Positions 52,357 to 60,860 of a DNA stretch of 64,000 nt are shown here, piece after piece (the first letter of the stretch is position 1; every line of letters begins with the position of its first letter). The stretch covers positions 1 to 64,000 of the forward strand of contig READ01000012.1 of assembly GCA_004293675.1 (NCBI GenBank), in the 5' to 3' direction. This DNA is from Betaproteobacteria bacterium. GTDB lineage: Bacteria; Pseudomonadota; Gammaproteobacteria; Burkholderiales; Casimicrobiaceae. The notes below the pieces were generated by a model. That model was not told the origin of the DNA. It saw nothing but the letters and a program-made list of their open reading frames with translations, and ran no database searches. The translations under genes were made by a program, and so were the position numbers.

Positions 52357-52806
52357 ATGAGTGCGATCAAAATCGAATGGCGGCGGCGGTTTGCGAGCGA
52401 TCGTAGGCTGCGTTTGGCGGTTTTTGCCGCCCTTGCCGCGCTCTCGGGCGTGTTCGCTGTGTTTTTATGGTGGTTCTTTGGCGCATGGGTCGTTGTGCCG
52501 TTTGCTGGATTAGAGGTGGGATGCGTCGGGGTCGCGTTTTGGTGGATCGAGCGCCAAGCCAAAGATTTCGACGCCATTGAAGTTTCAGAGTCAGAGGTTT
52601 CGGTGACACGTTGCCGCAATCAGCGAGTTGAGCAGCATTCGTTCGCTCGCGGTTGGGTGCAAGTTGATGTCGAAACCGACGGTAGAGGTCGGGAACGGGG
52701 CATACGCCTGCGGCAATCGGGGCGTTCGGTGTCGCTAGCAGAATTTCTGTGCGCCGCTGAACAACGAGCCGCGGCGCGCGCACTGCGAACCGCGATATCG
52801 ACCTAA
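52357..52806 (+). CDS. DUF2244 membrane protein
   Basis: A 149-residue protein with two closely spaced transmembrane helices (about 20-38 and 42-62; VFAALAALSGVFAVFLWWFF) and a cytoplasmic tail with FARGWVQVDVE, matching DUF2244. This family is nearly always just upstream of coxB in betaproteobacteria, and the next gene here is coxB, 43 bases on. A role in oxidase assembly is inferred from position only. Confidence 0.88.
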   Translation: MSAIKIEWRRRFASDRRLRLAVFAALAALSGVFAVFLWWFFGAWVVVPFAGLEVGCVGVAFWWIERQAKDFDAIEVSESEVSVTRCRNQRVEQHSFARGWVQVDVETDGRGRERGIRLRQSGRSVSLAEFLCAAEQRAAARALRTAIST

Positions 52807-52849
52807 CCGAACCATACACACGCAACCGCAGATAGCAGTCGTAATCTTC

Positions 52850-54406
52850 ATGCAATACACAAAACAGAACAATGGTCAGCTCGCGATGCTTCGTCGCGGC
52901 CTCTTTGGCGGCGCTGCCGCGCTAGTCTCCGGGCTCGCTGCGGCGGACTGGAAAATGAATCTGCAGCGGCCCAATTCGGCGGTGGCGGAGCAAATGTTTC
53001 AGCTCCACACCCTGATCACGGTCATCTGCGCGGTGATTTTTGTGGCGGTGTTTGGCGTGATGTTCTATTCGCTGTGGAAACACCGCAAGAGCGTTGGGCA
53101 CAAAGCGGCAAACTTTCATGAAAACGCTACGGTCGAGGTTATCTGGACCGTGATCCCGTTTTTGATTTTGTTGGTGATGGCGTGGCCCGCTACGAAAGCG
53201 GTACTCGATATGCGCGACAGTTCTGCGCCAGAAATGACGATCAAGGTCACGGGCTACCAATGGAAATGGGGCTACGACTACATCCACGACGGATTTGGTT
53301 TTGTGTCCACGCTTTCTACGCCGCTCGCGCAGATCAAAAATCAAGAGACCAAGGGCGAAAACTACCTACTCGAAGTGGACAATCCGATGGTTGTCCCGGT
53401 CGGGAAAAAAGTCCGCGTTCTGATCACTGCGAACGATGTCTTGCATGCTTGGTGGGTGCCAGCGCTGGGTGTTAAGCAAGACGCCATTCCCGGCTTCATT
53501 CGCGACGCTTGGTTCCGCGCCGATCGCCCTGGCATCTATCGCGGCAACTGCGCAGAGCTGTGCGGCAAAGAGCATGGCTACATGCCCATCGTGGTCGAGG
53601 TAAAAACTCAAGCCGATTACGACAAATGGCTAGCCGCGCAAAAAGACAAGTATGGCGTTGGTAAGGCTGCGACCGCAGTGGTTGAAGTCGACACCAAGGT
53701 CTACACGCGCGAAGAGCTAGTTGCCCACGGTAAAACGGTTTACGACGGCGCCGGTGGGTGTCAGGGATGCCATCAGCCTAACGGAAAAGGCGCAGGCGCG
53801 TTCCCCGCGTTGGATGGCAGCAAATTGGTCAACGGCGGCAAGGCCGAACAAATCGCGTTGCTGTTGAACGGCAAAGCCGGAACCACAATGGCTTCGTTTA
53901 AGCACCTGAGCGACAAGGATTTGGCGGGCGTGATGGCCTACACCCGCTCTAGCTGGTCGAACAAGGCCGCCGAATATGCACAGCCGCTTGACTTCGCCAA
54001 GGCTCGAAATGGCGGCGTGTTGCCCGCTGGGGTGAGTAGTGCTGCGGCTGTTGCGCCAGCAGCCGAAGCTCCCGCTGCCGCATCTGCTGACGGGCTGCCC
54101 GCAAAAATTTACTTCGCTACGGGCAAAAAAGATCTACCCGCCGACGCCAAAGAGTCGATTGACGCTGCCATCGCTTTCCTCAAAGCAAAAGCGGGCTCCA
54201 AAGTTAACGTGACCGGCTACACCGACCAAACCGGCAATCGTGACGCCAACCTTGAGCTGGCCAAAGAGCGCGCGAAAGCCGTTCGCGCCGCGCTCGAAGC
54301 TGGCGGCATCGACACCGCACGAATCAACATGAAAAAGCCCGAAGAAGTCACGGGCGGCGCCGATAACAAATCTGCGCGACGCGTTGAAATCACTGCGGGC
54401 GCTTAA
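52850..54406 (+). CDS. coxB: Cytochrome c oxidase subunit II with cytochrome c and OmpA-like domains
   Basis: A 518-residue subunit II. A leader-like N-terminus (to about 32) is followed by two transmembrane helices (about 57-77 and 100-120) and the cupredoxin domain with the CuA site in HAWWVPALG and NCAELCGKEHGYMP (near residues 200-245). A cytochrome c domain follows with CQGCH near residue 303 and an axial Met in the stretch TTMASFKHLS. After an Ala/Pro-rich linker (about 393-415), residues about 420-518 form an OmpA-like peptidoglycan-binding domain (VTGYTDQTGNRDANLELAKERAKAV, seen as TGYTDQTGNRDANLELAKER). The last domain is unusual for CoxB and could anchor the oxidase to peptidoglycan. 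Confidence 0.94.
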   Translation: MQYTKQNNGQLAMLRRGLFGGAAALVSGLAAADWKMNLQRPNSAVAEQMFQLHTLITVICAVIFVAVFGVMFYSLWKHRKSVGHKAANFHENATVEVIWTVIPFLILLVMAWPATKAVLDMRDSSAPEMTIKVTGYQWKWGYDYIHDGFGFVSTLSTPLAQIKNQETKGENYLLEVDNPMVVPVGKKVRVLITANDVLHAWWVPALGVKQDAIPGFIRDAWFRADRPGIYRGNCAELCGKEHGYMPIVVEVKTQADYDKWLAAQKDKYGVGKAATAVVEVDTKVYTREELVAHGKTVYDGAGGCQGCHQPNGKGAGAFPALDGSKLVNGGKAEQIALLLNGKAGTTMASFKHLSDKDLAGVMAYTRSSWSNKAAEYAQPLDFAKARNGGVLPAGVSSAAAVAPAAEAPAAASADGLPAKIYFATGKKDLPADAKESIDAAIAFLKAKAGSKVNVTGYTDQTGNRDANLELAKERAKAVRAALEAGGIDTARINMKKPEEVTGGADNKSARRVEITAGA

Positions 54407-54461
54407 TTGCCCGTTGATGTTCGCGTAACCGTACACCGAAAGTTTTAGGAGCAGTATCACC

Positions 54462-56054
54462 ATGGCAAGCGTTCCCCACGATCACGGACACGACCATTCT
54501 CACGACGACCATCACCCCACCGGGCTGATGCGTTACTTCACCACGACAAACCACAAAGACATCGGTTCGATGTACATGTGGTTCAGTTTCGTGATGTTTA
54601 TTTCGGGCGGCATCATGGCCCTCCTGATTCGTTCCGAGTTGTTCCAGCCCGGATTGCAAATTCTCGAACCTGAGCGCTTCAACCAGCTCACCACGCTGCA
54701 CGGCATCGTGATGATTTTTGGCGCCATCATGCCAGCGTTCGTTGGTTTCGCCAACTGGATGCTGCCGCTGCAATTGGGCGCGCCGGATATGGCATTCGCG
54801 CGGATGAATAACTGGTCGTTTTGGTTGTTGCCGCCCGCAGCAATCTTGTTGATCGGATCGTTTTTTGTTCCTGGCGGTGCTGCAGCCGGCGGATGGACGC
54901 TTTATCCGCCACTTTCCATACAAGCGGGTATGGGAATGGACATGATGATTTTCGCGATTCACATCATGGGCGCCTCATCAATTATGGGCTCCATCAACAT
55001 CATCACGACGATTTTGAACATGCGAGCTCCCGGCATGACGATGATGAAGATGCCGATGTTTGCCTGGACATGGCTCATTACTGCGTTTCTTTTGATCGCT
55101 ACGATGCCCGTGCTTGCTGGCGCGGTAACAATGCTTCTTACTGACCGTCATTTCGGAACCACGTTCTTTAATGCCGCAGGTGGTGGTGATCCCGTGATGT
55201 TCCAGCACATCTTCTGGTTCTTCGGTCACCCAGAGGTCTACATCATCGCGCTGCCAGCGTTTGGTGTTGTGTCACAAATCATTCCAACGTTCTCACGTAA
55301 GCCATTGTTTGGCTATGTGTCGATGGTCTACGCTACGGCATCGATCGCCATTCTCTCGTTCATCGTGTGGGCGCACCACATGTACACCACGGGTCTGCCG
55401 GTGGCTGGTCAGCTGTACTTCATGTACGCCACGATGTTGATTGCAGTGCCTACTGCCGCCAAGATCTTCAACTGGCTGGCAACGATGTGGCGCGGCTCGA
55501 TCACGCTTGAAACACCGATGTTGTTCTGCCTCGGCTTCTTGTTCCTGTTCACCATGGGTGGTTTCACGGGCTTGGTGCTCTCGCTCACTCCCGTGGACAT
55601 TCAGCTCCATGATACTTACTACGTTGTTGCACACTTCCACTACGTGATGGTTGCGGGTGCTTTGTTCTCTGCGTTCGCTGCGGTTTACTACTGGGGCCCC
55701 AAGTGGACGGGCTGGATGTACGAGGAAAAGCACGGAAAGATCCACTTTTGGTGGTCGTTGATTGCATTCAACATCACGTTCTTCCCGCAGCATTTCTTAG
55801 GTCTAGCTGGGATGCCACGTCGTATTCCTGACTACAACATGCAGTTCACGGAATGGAATCAAGTCTCGTCGATTGGTGCGTTCGCGTTCGGCATCGCGCA
55901 GCTCTATTTCATCTGGATCGTGATTCGCATGATTCGTGGCAAGAGCGGCATTCGCGCGGCCGCGAAACCATGGGATGGTGCCGAGGGGCTTGAGTGGACT
56001 GTGCCATCACCGGCACCGTACCACACGTTCGAAACTCCGCCGATCGTAAAGTAA
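54462..56054 (+). CDS. coxA: Cytochrome c oxidase subunit I
   Basis: A 530-residue heme-copper oxidase core subunit (aa3 type) with about 12 transmembrane helices. It shows the low-spin heme His in TTLHGIVMIFG, the CuB site WFFGHPEVYIIALP with cross-linked His-Tyr, HHMYTTG, and the final heme a3/a His pair in VAHFHYVMVAG. TAGGAGC precedes the ATG. A His/Asp-rich N-terminus (DHGHDHSHDDHHP) could bind metal during assembly. The gene follows coxB by 55 bases. Confidence 0.97.
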   Translation: MASVPHDHGHDHSHDDHHPTGLMRYFTTTNHKDIGSMYMWFSFVMFISGGIMALLIRSELFQPGLQILEPERFNQLTTLHGIVMIFGAIMPAFVGFANWMLPLQLGAPDMAFARMNNWSFWLLPPAAILLIGSFFVPGGAAAGGWTLYPPLSIQAGMGMDMMIFAIHIMGASSIMGSINIITTILNMRAPGMTMMKMPMFAWTWLITAFLLIATMPVLAGAVTMLLTDRHFGTTFFNAAGGGDPVMFQHIFWFFGHPEVYIIALPAFGVVSQIIPTFSRKPLFGYVSMVYATASIAILSFIVWAHHMYTTGLPVAGQLYFMYATMLIAVPTAAKIFNWLATMWRGSITLETPMLFCLGFLFLFTMGGFTGLVLSLTPVDIQLHDTYYVVAHFHYVMVAGALFSAFAAVYYWGPKWTGWMYEEKHGKIHFWWSLIAFNITFFPQHFLGLAGMPRRIPDYNMQFTEWNQVSSIGAFAFGIAQLYFIWIVIRMIRGKSGIRAAAKPWDGAEGLEWTVPSPAPYHTFETPPIVK

Positions 56055-56063
56055 TCCCGTCAT

Positions 56064-56204
56064 ATGTCATCACACGCTCAAATCGCCGATCCAACACGCG
56101 CTGCGGTCCTCAAACGCCGCACACGGATCACGGGGATCGCATTGGCGTGTGTTGCTTTCGGCATTTCTTTATCCATTTGGTACGTTCGTATGATGGCGAA
56201 GTAG
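56064..56204 (+). CDS. Small single-helix cytochrome oxidase assembly protein
   Basis: A 46-residue protein, MSSHAQIADPTRAAVLKRR at the start, then a transmembrane helix (about residues 23-41, GIALACVAFGISLSIWYV) and a basic-Met tail. It lies 9 bases after coxA and 15 bases before cox11. Small proteins with this layout are annotated as cytochrome oxidase small assembly protein in the same place in Burkholderiales. Too short for common gene callers; position and the intact helix make it convincing. Confidence 0.8.
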   Translation: MSSHAQIADPTRAAVLKRRTRITGIALACVAFGISLSIWYVRMMAK

Positions 56205-56219
56205 GCGAGCAACTCACGA

Positions 56220-56816
56220 ATGATCTTTAACGAAAATCAAACGATACTCAAAAAGCTCACGGTGTTTACCGCCGTGATGTTTGCATTTGGCTTTGCGTTG
56301 GTGCCGATCTATCAAAAGATTTGCGAAGTAACGGGCGTCAACGACTTTATGCGCCCCGAGGCCGTAAAGAATACTCAGGTGGATAAGTCGCGAACCATAA
56401 AGGTTGAATTCGACGCCAATACTCGTAACCTGCCGTGGAATTTTCGACCTGAAGTCACGTCGATAAACGTTCATCCTGGCGAGCTCACCACAGTTGTTTA
56501 CGAAGTGAGTAACACCACGGCGCGTGACATGATTGGCCAGGCCATTCCGAGCTACGGTCCTAGTCAAGCTGCGGAACACTTCAAGAAACTCGAATGTTTC
56601 TGTTTCGCCAAGCAAACGTTTTTGGCGAACGAAAAGCGCTTGATGCCAGTCGTTTTTGTGGTGGACTCAAATCTCCCGAAAGATATCAATACGATCACCC
56701 TTTCGTACTCGTTCTTTGAGATGCCGGGCGGCGTACCTGCGGTGAATACTGCGCCTGCAGGCAAGCTCGACAGCCCCAAAACATCGGCCGCTACGCTCGA
56801 CAAGAGCGAAAGCTGA
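56220..56816 (+). CDS. ctaG: Cytochrome c oxidase assembly protein CtaG/Cox11
   Basis: A 198-residue copper chaperone that inserts CuB into subunit I. It has one N-terminal transmembrane helix (about 12-30), VPIYQKICEVTG, and the copper-binding CFCF motif in LECFCFAKQTF near residue 125. SYSFFEM closes the domain, followed by a disordered Ser/Ala/Pro tail. It lies between the small assembly gene and coxC, the usual order. Confidence 0.95.
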   Translation: MIFNENQTILKKLTVFTAVMFAFGFALVPIYQKICEVTGVNDFMRPEAVKNTQVDKSRTIKVEFDANTRNLPWNFRPEVTSINVHPGELTTVVYEVSNTTARDMIGQAIPSYGPSQAAEHFKKLECFCFAKQTFLANEKRLMPVVFVVDSNLPKDINTITLSYSFFEMPGGVPAVNTAPAGKLDSPKTSAATLDKSES

Positions 56817-56858
56817 TCGATTCGAATTAATCTGTAACTTAGACCAAGCGAACCCACT

Positions 56859-57719
56859 ATGAGCGCTTCATCACACTCCGCCCCAGGGCATTATTTCGTT
56901 CCACAGCCGTCTATTTGGCCGATCGTGGGTAGCACTGCGCTGCTGATACTGGCCTTCGGCGCGGTCGGCACGATGAATAAGCTGAGCTGGGGCTGGCCCG
57001 CGCTTGCTGTGGGTTTCGCCATTCTCTTCGTGATGCTCTTTGGCTGGTTTGGCGCTGTGATCAAAGAGAGCGAAGCTCGTCTTTACGGCAAAAACGTGGA
57101 TCTGTCGTTCCGATGGAGCATGAGCTGGTTCATTTTCTCTGAGGTGATGTTCTTTGCTGCGTTCTTTGGCGCACTCGGTTTTGCCCGCATGCATTCGGTG
57201 CCCGATTTGGCGAGCATCGATTCGAAATTGCTGTGGCCGAATTTCGGCGGCGCGTGGCCAACGACCGGCCCGTTCATCGATTCGCCGTTCACGCCGATGG
57301 GCGCGTGGGGCATTCCGGCGCTCAACACCGCGCTGCTGCTGACCTCGGGTATCACGCTCACGATCGCCCACCACGCAATGCTCGCTGGCCAGCGCCAAAA
57401 ACTCATCATTTGGCTCGCCGCCACGATTTTGCTCGGCTGCGTGTTTTTGGGTTTTCAGGTGTATGAATACATCCACGCCTACCGCGATCTGAACCTGAAA
57501 CTGACCTCCGGAATCTTCGGCTCCACGTTCTTCATGTTGACGGGATTTCACGGCTTTCACGTCACCATTGGTGTGATCATGTTGACTGTAGTGCTCGTCC
57601 GTTGCATGCGCGGTCATTTCGATGCGAAGCATCATTTCGCTTTTGAAGCGGCCGCCTGGTACTGGCACTTTGTTGACGTGGTGTGGTTGGGGTTGTTCGT
57701 TGTCGTCTACATGCTGTAA
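56859..57719 (+). CDS. coxC: Cytochrome c oxidase subunit III
   Basis: A 286-residue inner-membrane subunit with seven hydrophobic helices. It shows YFVPQPSIWPIVGS, WFIFSEVMFFAAFFGALGFAR-type sequence, seen as MSWFIFSEVMFFAAFFGAL, GFHGFHVTIGVIML and WYWHFVDVVWLGLF. The last motif and the Glu in SEVMFF are family hallmarks linked to proton uptake stability. It ends the structural oxidase genes; a strong bidirectional terminator follows. Confidence 0.96.
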   Translation: MSASSHSAPGHYFVPQPSIWPIVGSTALLILAFGAVGTMNKLSWGWPALAVGFAILFVMLFGWFGAVIKESEARLYGKNVDLSFRWSMSWFIFSEVMFFAAFFGALGFARMHSVPDLASIDSKLLWPNFGGAWPTTGPFIDSPFTPMGAWGIPALNTALLLTSGITLTIAHHAMLAGQRQKLIIWLAATILLGCVFLGFQVYEYIHAYRDLNLKLTSGIFGSTFFMLTGFHGFHVTIGVIMLTVVLVRCMRGHFDAKHHFAFEAAAWYWHFVDVVWLGLFVVVYML

Positions 57720-57736
57720 GTTAGCGACGTCACCCA

Positions 57737-57767
57737 TAAAAAAAGCGGCGTTAACGCCGCTTTTTTA
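57737..57767. terminator. Bidirectional terminator after coxC
   Basis: AGCGGCG-TTAA-CGCCGCT (57744-57761) flanked by A7 on the left and T6 on the right, so it works for coxC and, in principle, for transcripts from the other strand. Confidence 0.93.
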
Positions 57768-57817
57768 TTGTCCGGTATTGAAATATCCGCAAAGACTCGA
57801 AGACTTGGCTCAAACAA

Positions 57818-57936
57818 CAAGCTTATCGATGCAACGCGATTGGAAATAAGGGATTAGGCATAACAATTTAGAAACGCATAAGCCAATAAAATCTGCACAG
57901 AACCCTTATTTCATATGACGATCAACAGTAAAGCTG
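57818..57936. repeat. MITE-like inverted-repeat element, copy G
   Basis: The left arm AAGCTTATCGATGCAACGCG leads to GGAAATAAGGG. The right arm has ACCCTTATTTCATATGACG then GTAAAGCTG. It lies between the coxC terminator and the DUF2909 gene. Confidence 0.82.
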
Positions 57937-57973
57937 ATTACCGTGACGAAAACCGAGCCATCGAAACCGTGAC

Positions 57974-58189
57974 TCAACGTCCGACACCGCCCGGACCGAT
58001 ATATCCAAGCTTGTAGGCAACCATCAGAAACACGAACAGTCCCACCGATAGTCCGACACGAAGCGCCAGTGCACGAAACATGCGATTGCCGCCAGCACCT
58101 TCTTTGCTGCCATCGCGATACATGAAATACAACGCGGACGCCATTGAGACAACGATCGCGACCAAACAGAGAATGACTAACCAACGCAT
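57974..58189 (-). CDS. DUF2909 twin-transmembrane protein
   Basis: A 71-residue protein with two hydrophobic helices (about 3-22 and 44-63) joined by a charged loop (YRDGSKEGAGGNR), matching DUF2909. This family sits next to cox genes in many betaproteobacteria, here on the opposite strand and divergent from SURF1 by 21 bases. Function is unknown; a link to oxidase assembly is inferred from neighbours. Confidence 0.85.
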   Translation of the reverse strand: MRWLVILCLVAIVVSMASALYFMYRDGSKEGAGGNRMFRALALRVGLSVGLFVFLMVAYKLGYIGPGGVGR

Positions 58190-58210
58190 AGAGACATTGT
58201 AGGACCGCCA

Positions 58211-58981
58211 TTGAATTCGTCAGATCAAATCGCGAACTCGGTTGAGGCAACTGAGCCCAGAACTCGGCGAGTATTCCGCCCGCGCCTAGGATGGGCGTTG
58301 TTGGCGCTCGCGTTCGCTGCGCTAACGATTCATCTTGGCAATTGGCAGGGGAGCAAGGCCGATTACAAAATCGCGCAACAGTCGCAACTCGATGCTGCCA
58401 GCGGTGCGCCGCCAATGGCAATGTTCGATGGCCCGCAAACACCTGCAACGGCTGTCGAGCAGCGTTACCGGCCGATCCTGGCACAAGGCCGCTACCCTTC
58501 GAAGCGCCCGTTTTTTCTTGATAATCGCATTCAGGACGGCAAGGCCGGTTACGCGGTATTACAAGTGCTCGCGGCCGAACGCGACGGGATGGTCCGCCAT
58601 GTTCTGATCGATCGTGGCTGGATCGCGGCGGGCGGCAATCACGCCACCTTACCTAACATCGAAACGCCCAATGAAATCGTCAGCGTGGTCGGCCGAATCA
58701 ATCTCGCCACATCGCGAAACCCAGGCACGCAGGACAACGATGGCAAAAGCTATCGTCTTAACTACTTGAATTTAGATGAGCTCTCGAAGCAGATCGGCGT
58801 GCCGCTCGCACCCTTTGTGCTCGAGCAAACCAGCGGCGGTGGCTTTGTCGGCGCAATTCGCGCAGCGCCCAGTCTGAACTTTGAAAAAAATCGTGCGTAC
58901 CAAGTACAGTGGTACGCTTTCGCAGCGCTCGCCGCGGTGCTCTTTGTCGTGATGAGTTTTCGGAAAGTATCGGTATCGTGA
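58211..58981 (+). CDS. SURF1 family oxidase assembly protein
   Basis: A 256-residue SURF1 protein with transmembrane helices near residues 28-46 and 232-249. Between them are LGNWQGSKADYKIAQQ, FFLDNRIQDGKAGY and VLIDRGWIAAGG, the family marks. SURF1 helps heme a insertion into subunit I. The start is TTG with AGGA 6 bases upstream. It overlaps the next gene by 4 bases (GTGA). Confidence 0.88.
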   Translation: MNSSDQIANSVEATEPRTRRVFRPRLGWALLALAFAALTIHLGNWQGSKADYKIAQQSQLDAASGAPPMAMFDGPQTPATAVEQRYRPILAQGRYPSKRPFFLDNRIQDGKAGYAVLQVLAAERDGMVRHVLIDRGWIAAGGNHATLPNIETPNEIVSVVGRINLATSRNPGTQDNDGKSYRLNYLNLDELSKQIGVPLAPFVLEQTSGGGFVGAIRAAPSLNFEKNRAYQVQWYAFAALAAVLFVVMSFRKVSVS

Positions 58982-59505
58982 AGTCCCCAAACAAAATGAT
59001 TTTGCTGGTCGCGCTGGTCTGCGCGGCCCCCTTTGTGTCGGCGTGGACGGCGTACTACTTCTACAAACCCGAGGGTGGTCAAAGCTACGGCACCCTCTTG
59101 CAAACGAAACCCTTGCCCGACGTCGGCACGCTGTTTGCGGATCCTGAGCTCAAAGGTAAATGGCGACTGGTTCACTTTGAGCCCACCGCCTGCGACGAGG
59201 CTTGCCAAAAGTCGCTCTACGTCACCCGCCAAGCTCGCACCATGCTCGGCCGCGAGCGCGAGCGCTTGGTGCGGATCGCGCTCGTTCAAAACGCCGCTGA
59301 TCCCGCGCTCAAGGCCACCCACCCCGATTTGACTGCGGTGGCCGTACCTTCGCAAATGTCGACTGAGTTGCGAACCGCGCTCGATAAAGGCGTTTTACTG
59401 ATCGATCCACTGGGTAACCAAGTGATTGTCTGGCCGAAGGACGCCGACATCAAAAAACTCAACCGCGACTTAGCGCGACTGATGAAGGCGTCGAGAATTG
59501 GTTAA
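58978..59505 (+). CDS. SCO-like membrane-anchored protein of the cox cluster
   Basis: A 175-residue protein with an N-terminal transmembrane helix (about 7-25) and a thioredoxin-like domain. FEPTACDEACQKSLYVTRQAR resembles a SCO/SenC copper site (C-x3-C in CDEAC) and the end shows VLLIDPLGNQVIVWP. In Burkholderiales a protein of this kind occurs between SURF1 and ctaA/ctaB. GTG at 58978 overlaps the SURF1 stop, so an upstream ATG at 58909 is rejected. ctaA (heme A synthase) is not found next to it. Confidence 0.75.
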   Translation: MKSPNKMILLVALVCAAPFVSAWTAYYFYKPEGGQSYGTLLQTKPLPDVGTLFADPELKGKWRLVHFEPTACDEACQKSLYVTRQARTMLGRERERLVRIALVQNAADPALKATHPDLTAVAVPSQMSTELRTALDKGVLLIDPLGNQVIVWPKDADIKKLNRDLARLMKASRIG

Positions 59506-59585
59506 CCTCGTCCGCTCCGCCGCCGCTCGCGTCCGCGCTGTGAACGCGATCGCATTCCCACCGCTCGGACTGAGCGCGCCGCGTG

Positions 59586-59696
59586 CTCCCTCCCCCCGGG
59601 GGGGAGGGTCGGGGAGAGGGTGCTTGCCTTCCTCTGCCTTTCGACGGAACAGGACAGCCTCTTTCTTTTTTCCGATCCTCTCCCTCGGGGAGAAGG
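59586..59696. repeat. Two-armed GC-rich palindromic repeat, third copy
   Basis: The left arm has CTCCCTCCCCCCGGGGGGG then AGGGTCGGGGAGAGGGTG. The right arm (59677-59696) is CCTCTCCCTCGGGGAGAAGG. It fills the middle of the 291-bp gap between the SCO-like gene and ctaB, where ctaA might be expected. Confidence 0.85.
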
Positions 59697-59796
59697 CGTG
59701 TGACACGACACCTGCCGGTCCCGTGGGCTGCCCATGCAAGCCGCAACGCAACAGCCGCCTGCGGTTTCGGAGCCATCGTGCTGAGCAGTGTCCACA

Positions 59797-60684
59797 ATGA
59801 GCGCTGATTCAACCTCACCCAAGGCGACCTCCTGGCGCGACTACTGGGTCGTCACCAAACCCCGTGTGACCTTGCTCGCTGTCTTCACGTCGTTCATCGG
59901 CATGCTGCTCGTTGATCCATCGTTTCCGCCTTGGTCGGTGGTGATCGGTGGTTGCATCGGTATCTGGCTCTTGGCGGGTGCGAGCTTCGCCATGAATTGC
60001 CTGCTAGAGGCCGCCGTCGATGCCAAAATGAAGCGAACGGATTGGCGACCTTCGGCCTCGGGCGCGCTCTCAACCCCGCAGATTGTGATCTTTGCGTTGA
60101 TTTTGGGCGCGCTCGGCAGCGCCGTGCTGATCGTCACCACCAACGTGCTAACGTGGGCGCTCACTTTGGCCACGTTCTTTGGCTACTCTTTCATTTACAC
60201 GCTGTACTTGAAGCCCAACACACCGCAAAACATTGTCATTGGAGGTGCTGCGGGGGCCATGCCACCGGTGCTTGGTTGGACCGCTGTAGCCAACGACGTG
60301 AGCGCACCACCGCTTCTACTGTTCCTCATCATATTTGCGTGGACGCCGCCGCACTTCTGGGCGCTGGCGCTGTACCGGGTCGAGGACTACGAAAAATCGG
60401 GCCTACCGATGCTCCCGATCACCCACGGTCGCGATTTCACGCTGCTCAACATGCTGCTCTACACGTTCATTTTGTTGGGTGTGTCGCTGCTGCCAGTGGC
60501 CATTCGGATGAACAGCTGGCTCTACGCCGCCGCCGCCGTGATCCTCGGGCTTCGATTCATTCAGCTCGTGTGGAATCTGAAAAACGACTACACCGATCAA
60601 AAATCAAAAGCGGTGTTTCGTTATTCGCTCACCTACTTGTCGCTGCTATTTGCCGCGTTGTTGGTCGATCACTACTTAATTTGA
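59797..60684 (+). CDS. ctaB: Protoheme IX farnesyltransferase (heme O synthase)
   Basis: A 295-residue UbiA-superfamily membrane enzyme with about nine helices that adds a farnesyl group to heme B. It shows KPRVTLLAVFTSFIG, the first Asp-type motif NCLLEAAVDAKMKRT, LYLKPNTPQNIVIGGAAGAMPP-type signature, seen as NIVIGGAAGAMPPVLGW, and WTPPHFWALALYR. ATG at 59797 is preferred; GTG three codons upstream is possible. Heme O made here would need CtaA, not in the window, to become heme A. Confidence 0.95.
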   Translation: MSADSTSPKATSWRDYWVVTKPRVTLLAVFTSFIGMLLVDPSFPPWSVVIGGCIGIWLLAGASFAMNCLLEAAVDAKMKRTDWRPSASGALSTPQIVIFALILGALGSAVLIVTTNVLTWALTLATFFGYSFIYTLYLKPNTPQNIVIGGAAGAMPPVLGWTAVANDVSAPPLLLFLIIFAWTPPHFWALALYRVEDYEKSGLPMLPITHGRDFTLLNMLLYTFILLGVSLLPVAIRMNSWLYAAAAVILGLRFIQLVWNLKNDYTDQKSKAVFRYSLTYLSLLFAALLVDHYLI

Positions 60685-60751
60685 TGCGCGCAAGCGCCGC
60701 CCGCCGGTGTTCGCGTTAACATTTTCCGGTCGCGCAGTCATGGCGCGAAAT

Positions 60752-60767
60752 TTGCATTCAAATGCAA
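60752..60767. promoter_or_regulatory. Palindrome upstream of the TonB-dependent receptor gene
   Basis: TTGCATT, two bases, AATGCAA: a perfect 7-bp inverted repeat about 94 bases before the receptor start. It may be an operator. It is not a clear Fur box (spacing is 7-2-7, and GATAAT triplets are absent). Confidence 0.4.
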
Positions 60768-60860
60768 TTGGGGCATCGCTTAGGGTAATTCTTCGACTGA
60801 CGCAGACGAGGCTTTGCGCGAACGCGATTTACGTATCAATTTTTTTGTAGGTCAATACTC

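Noticed and set aside
56871-57737. 288-residue minus-strand frame opposite coxC
   Set aside because: An antisense shadow: His/Arg/Glu-rich composition from a reversed hydrophobic gene, no motif, and it crosses the coxC terminator.
60752-60767. Fur box
   Set aside because: The spacing and half-sites do not match the Fur consensus, so it is listed only as an unnamed palindrome.
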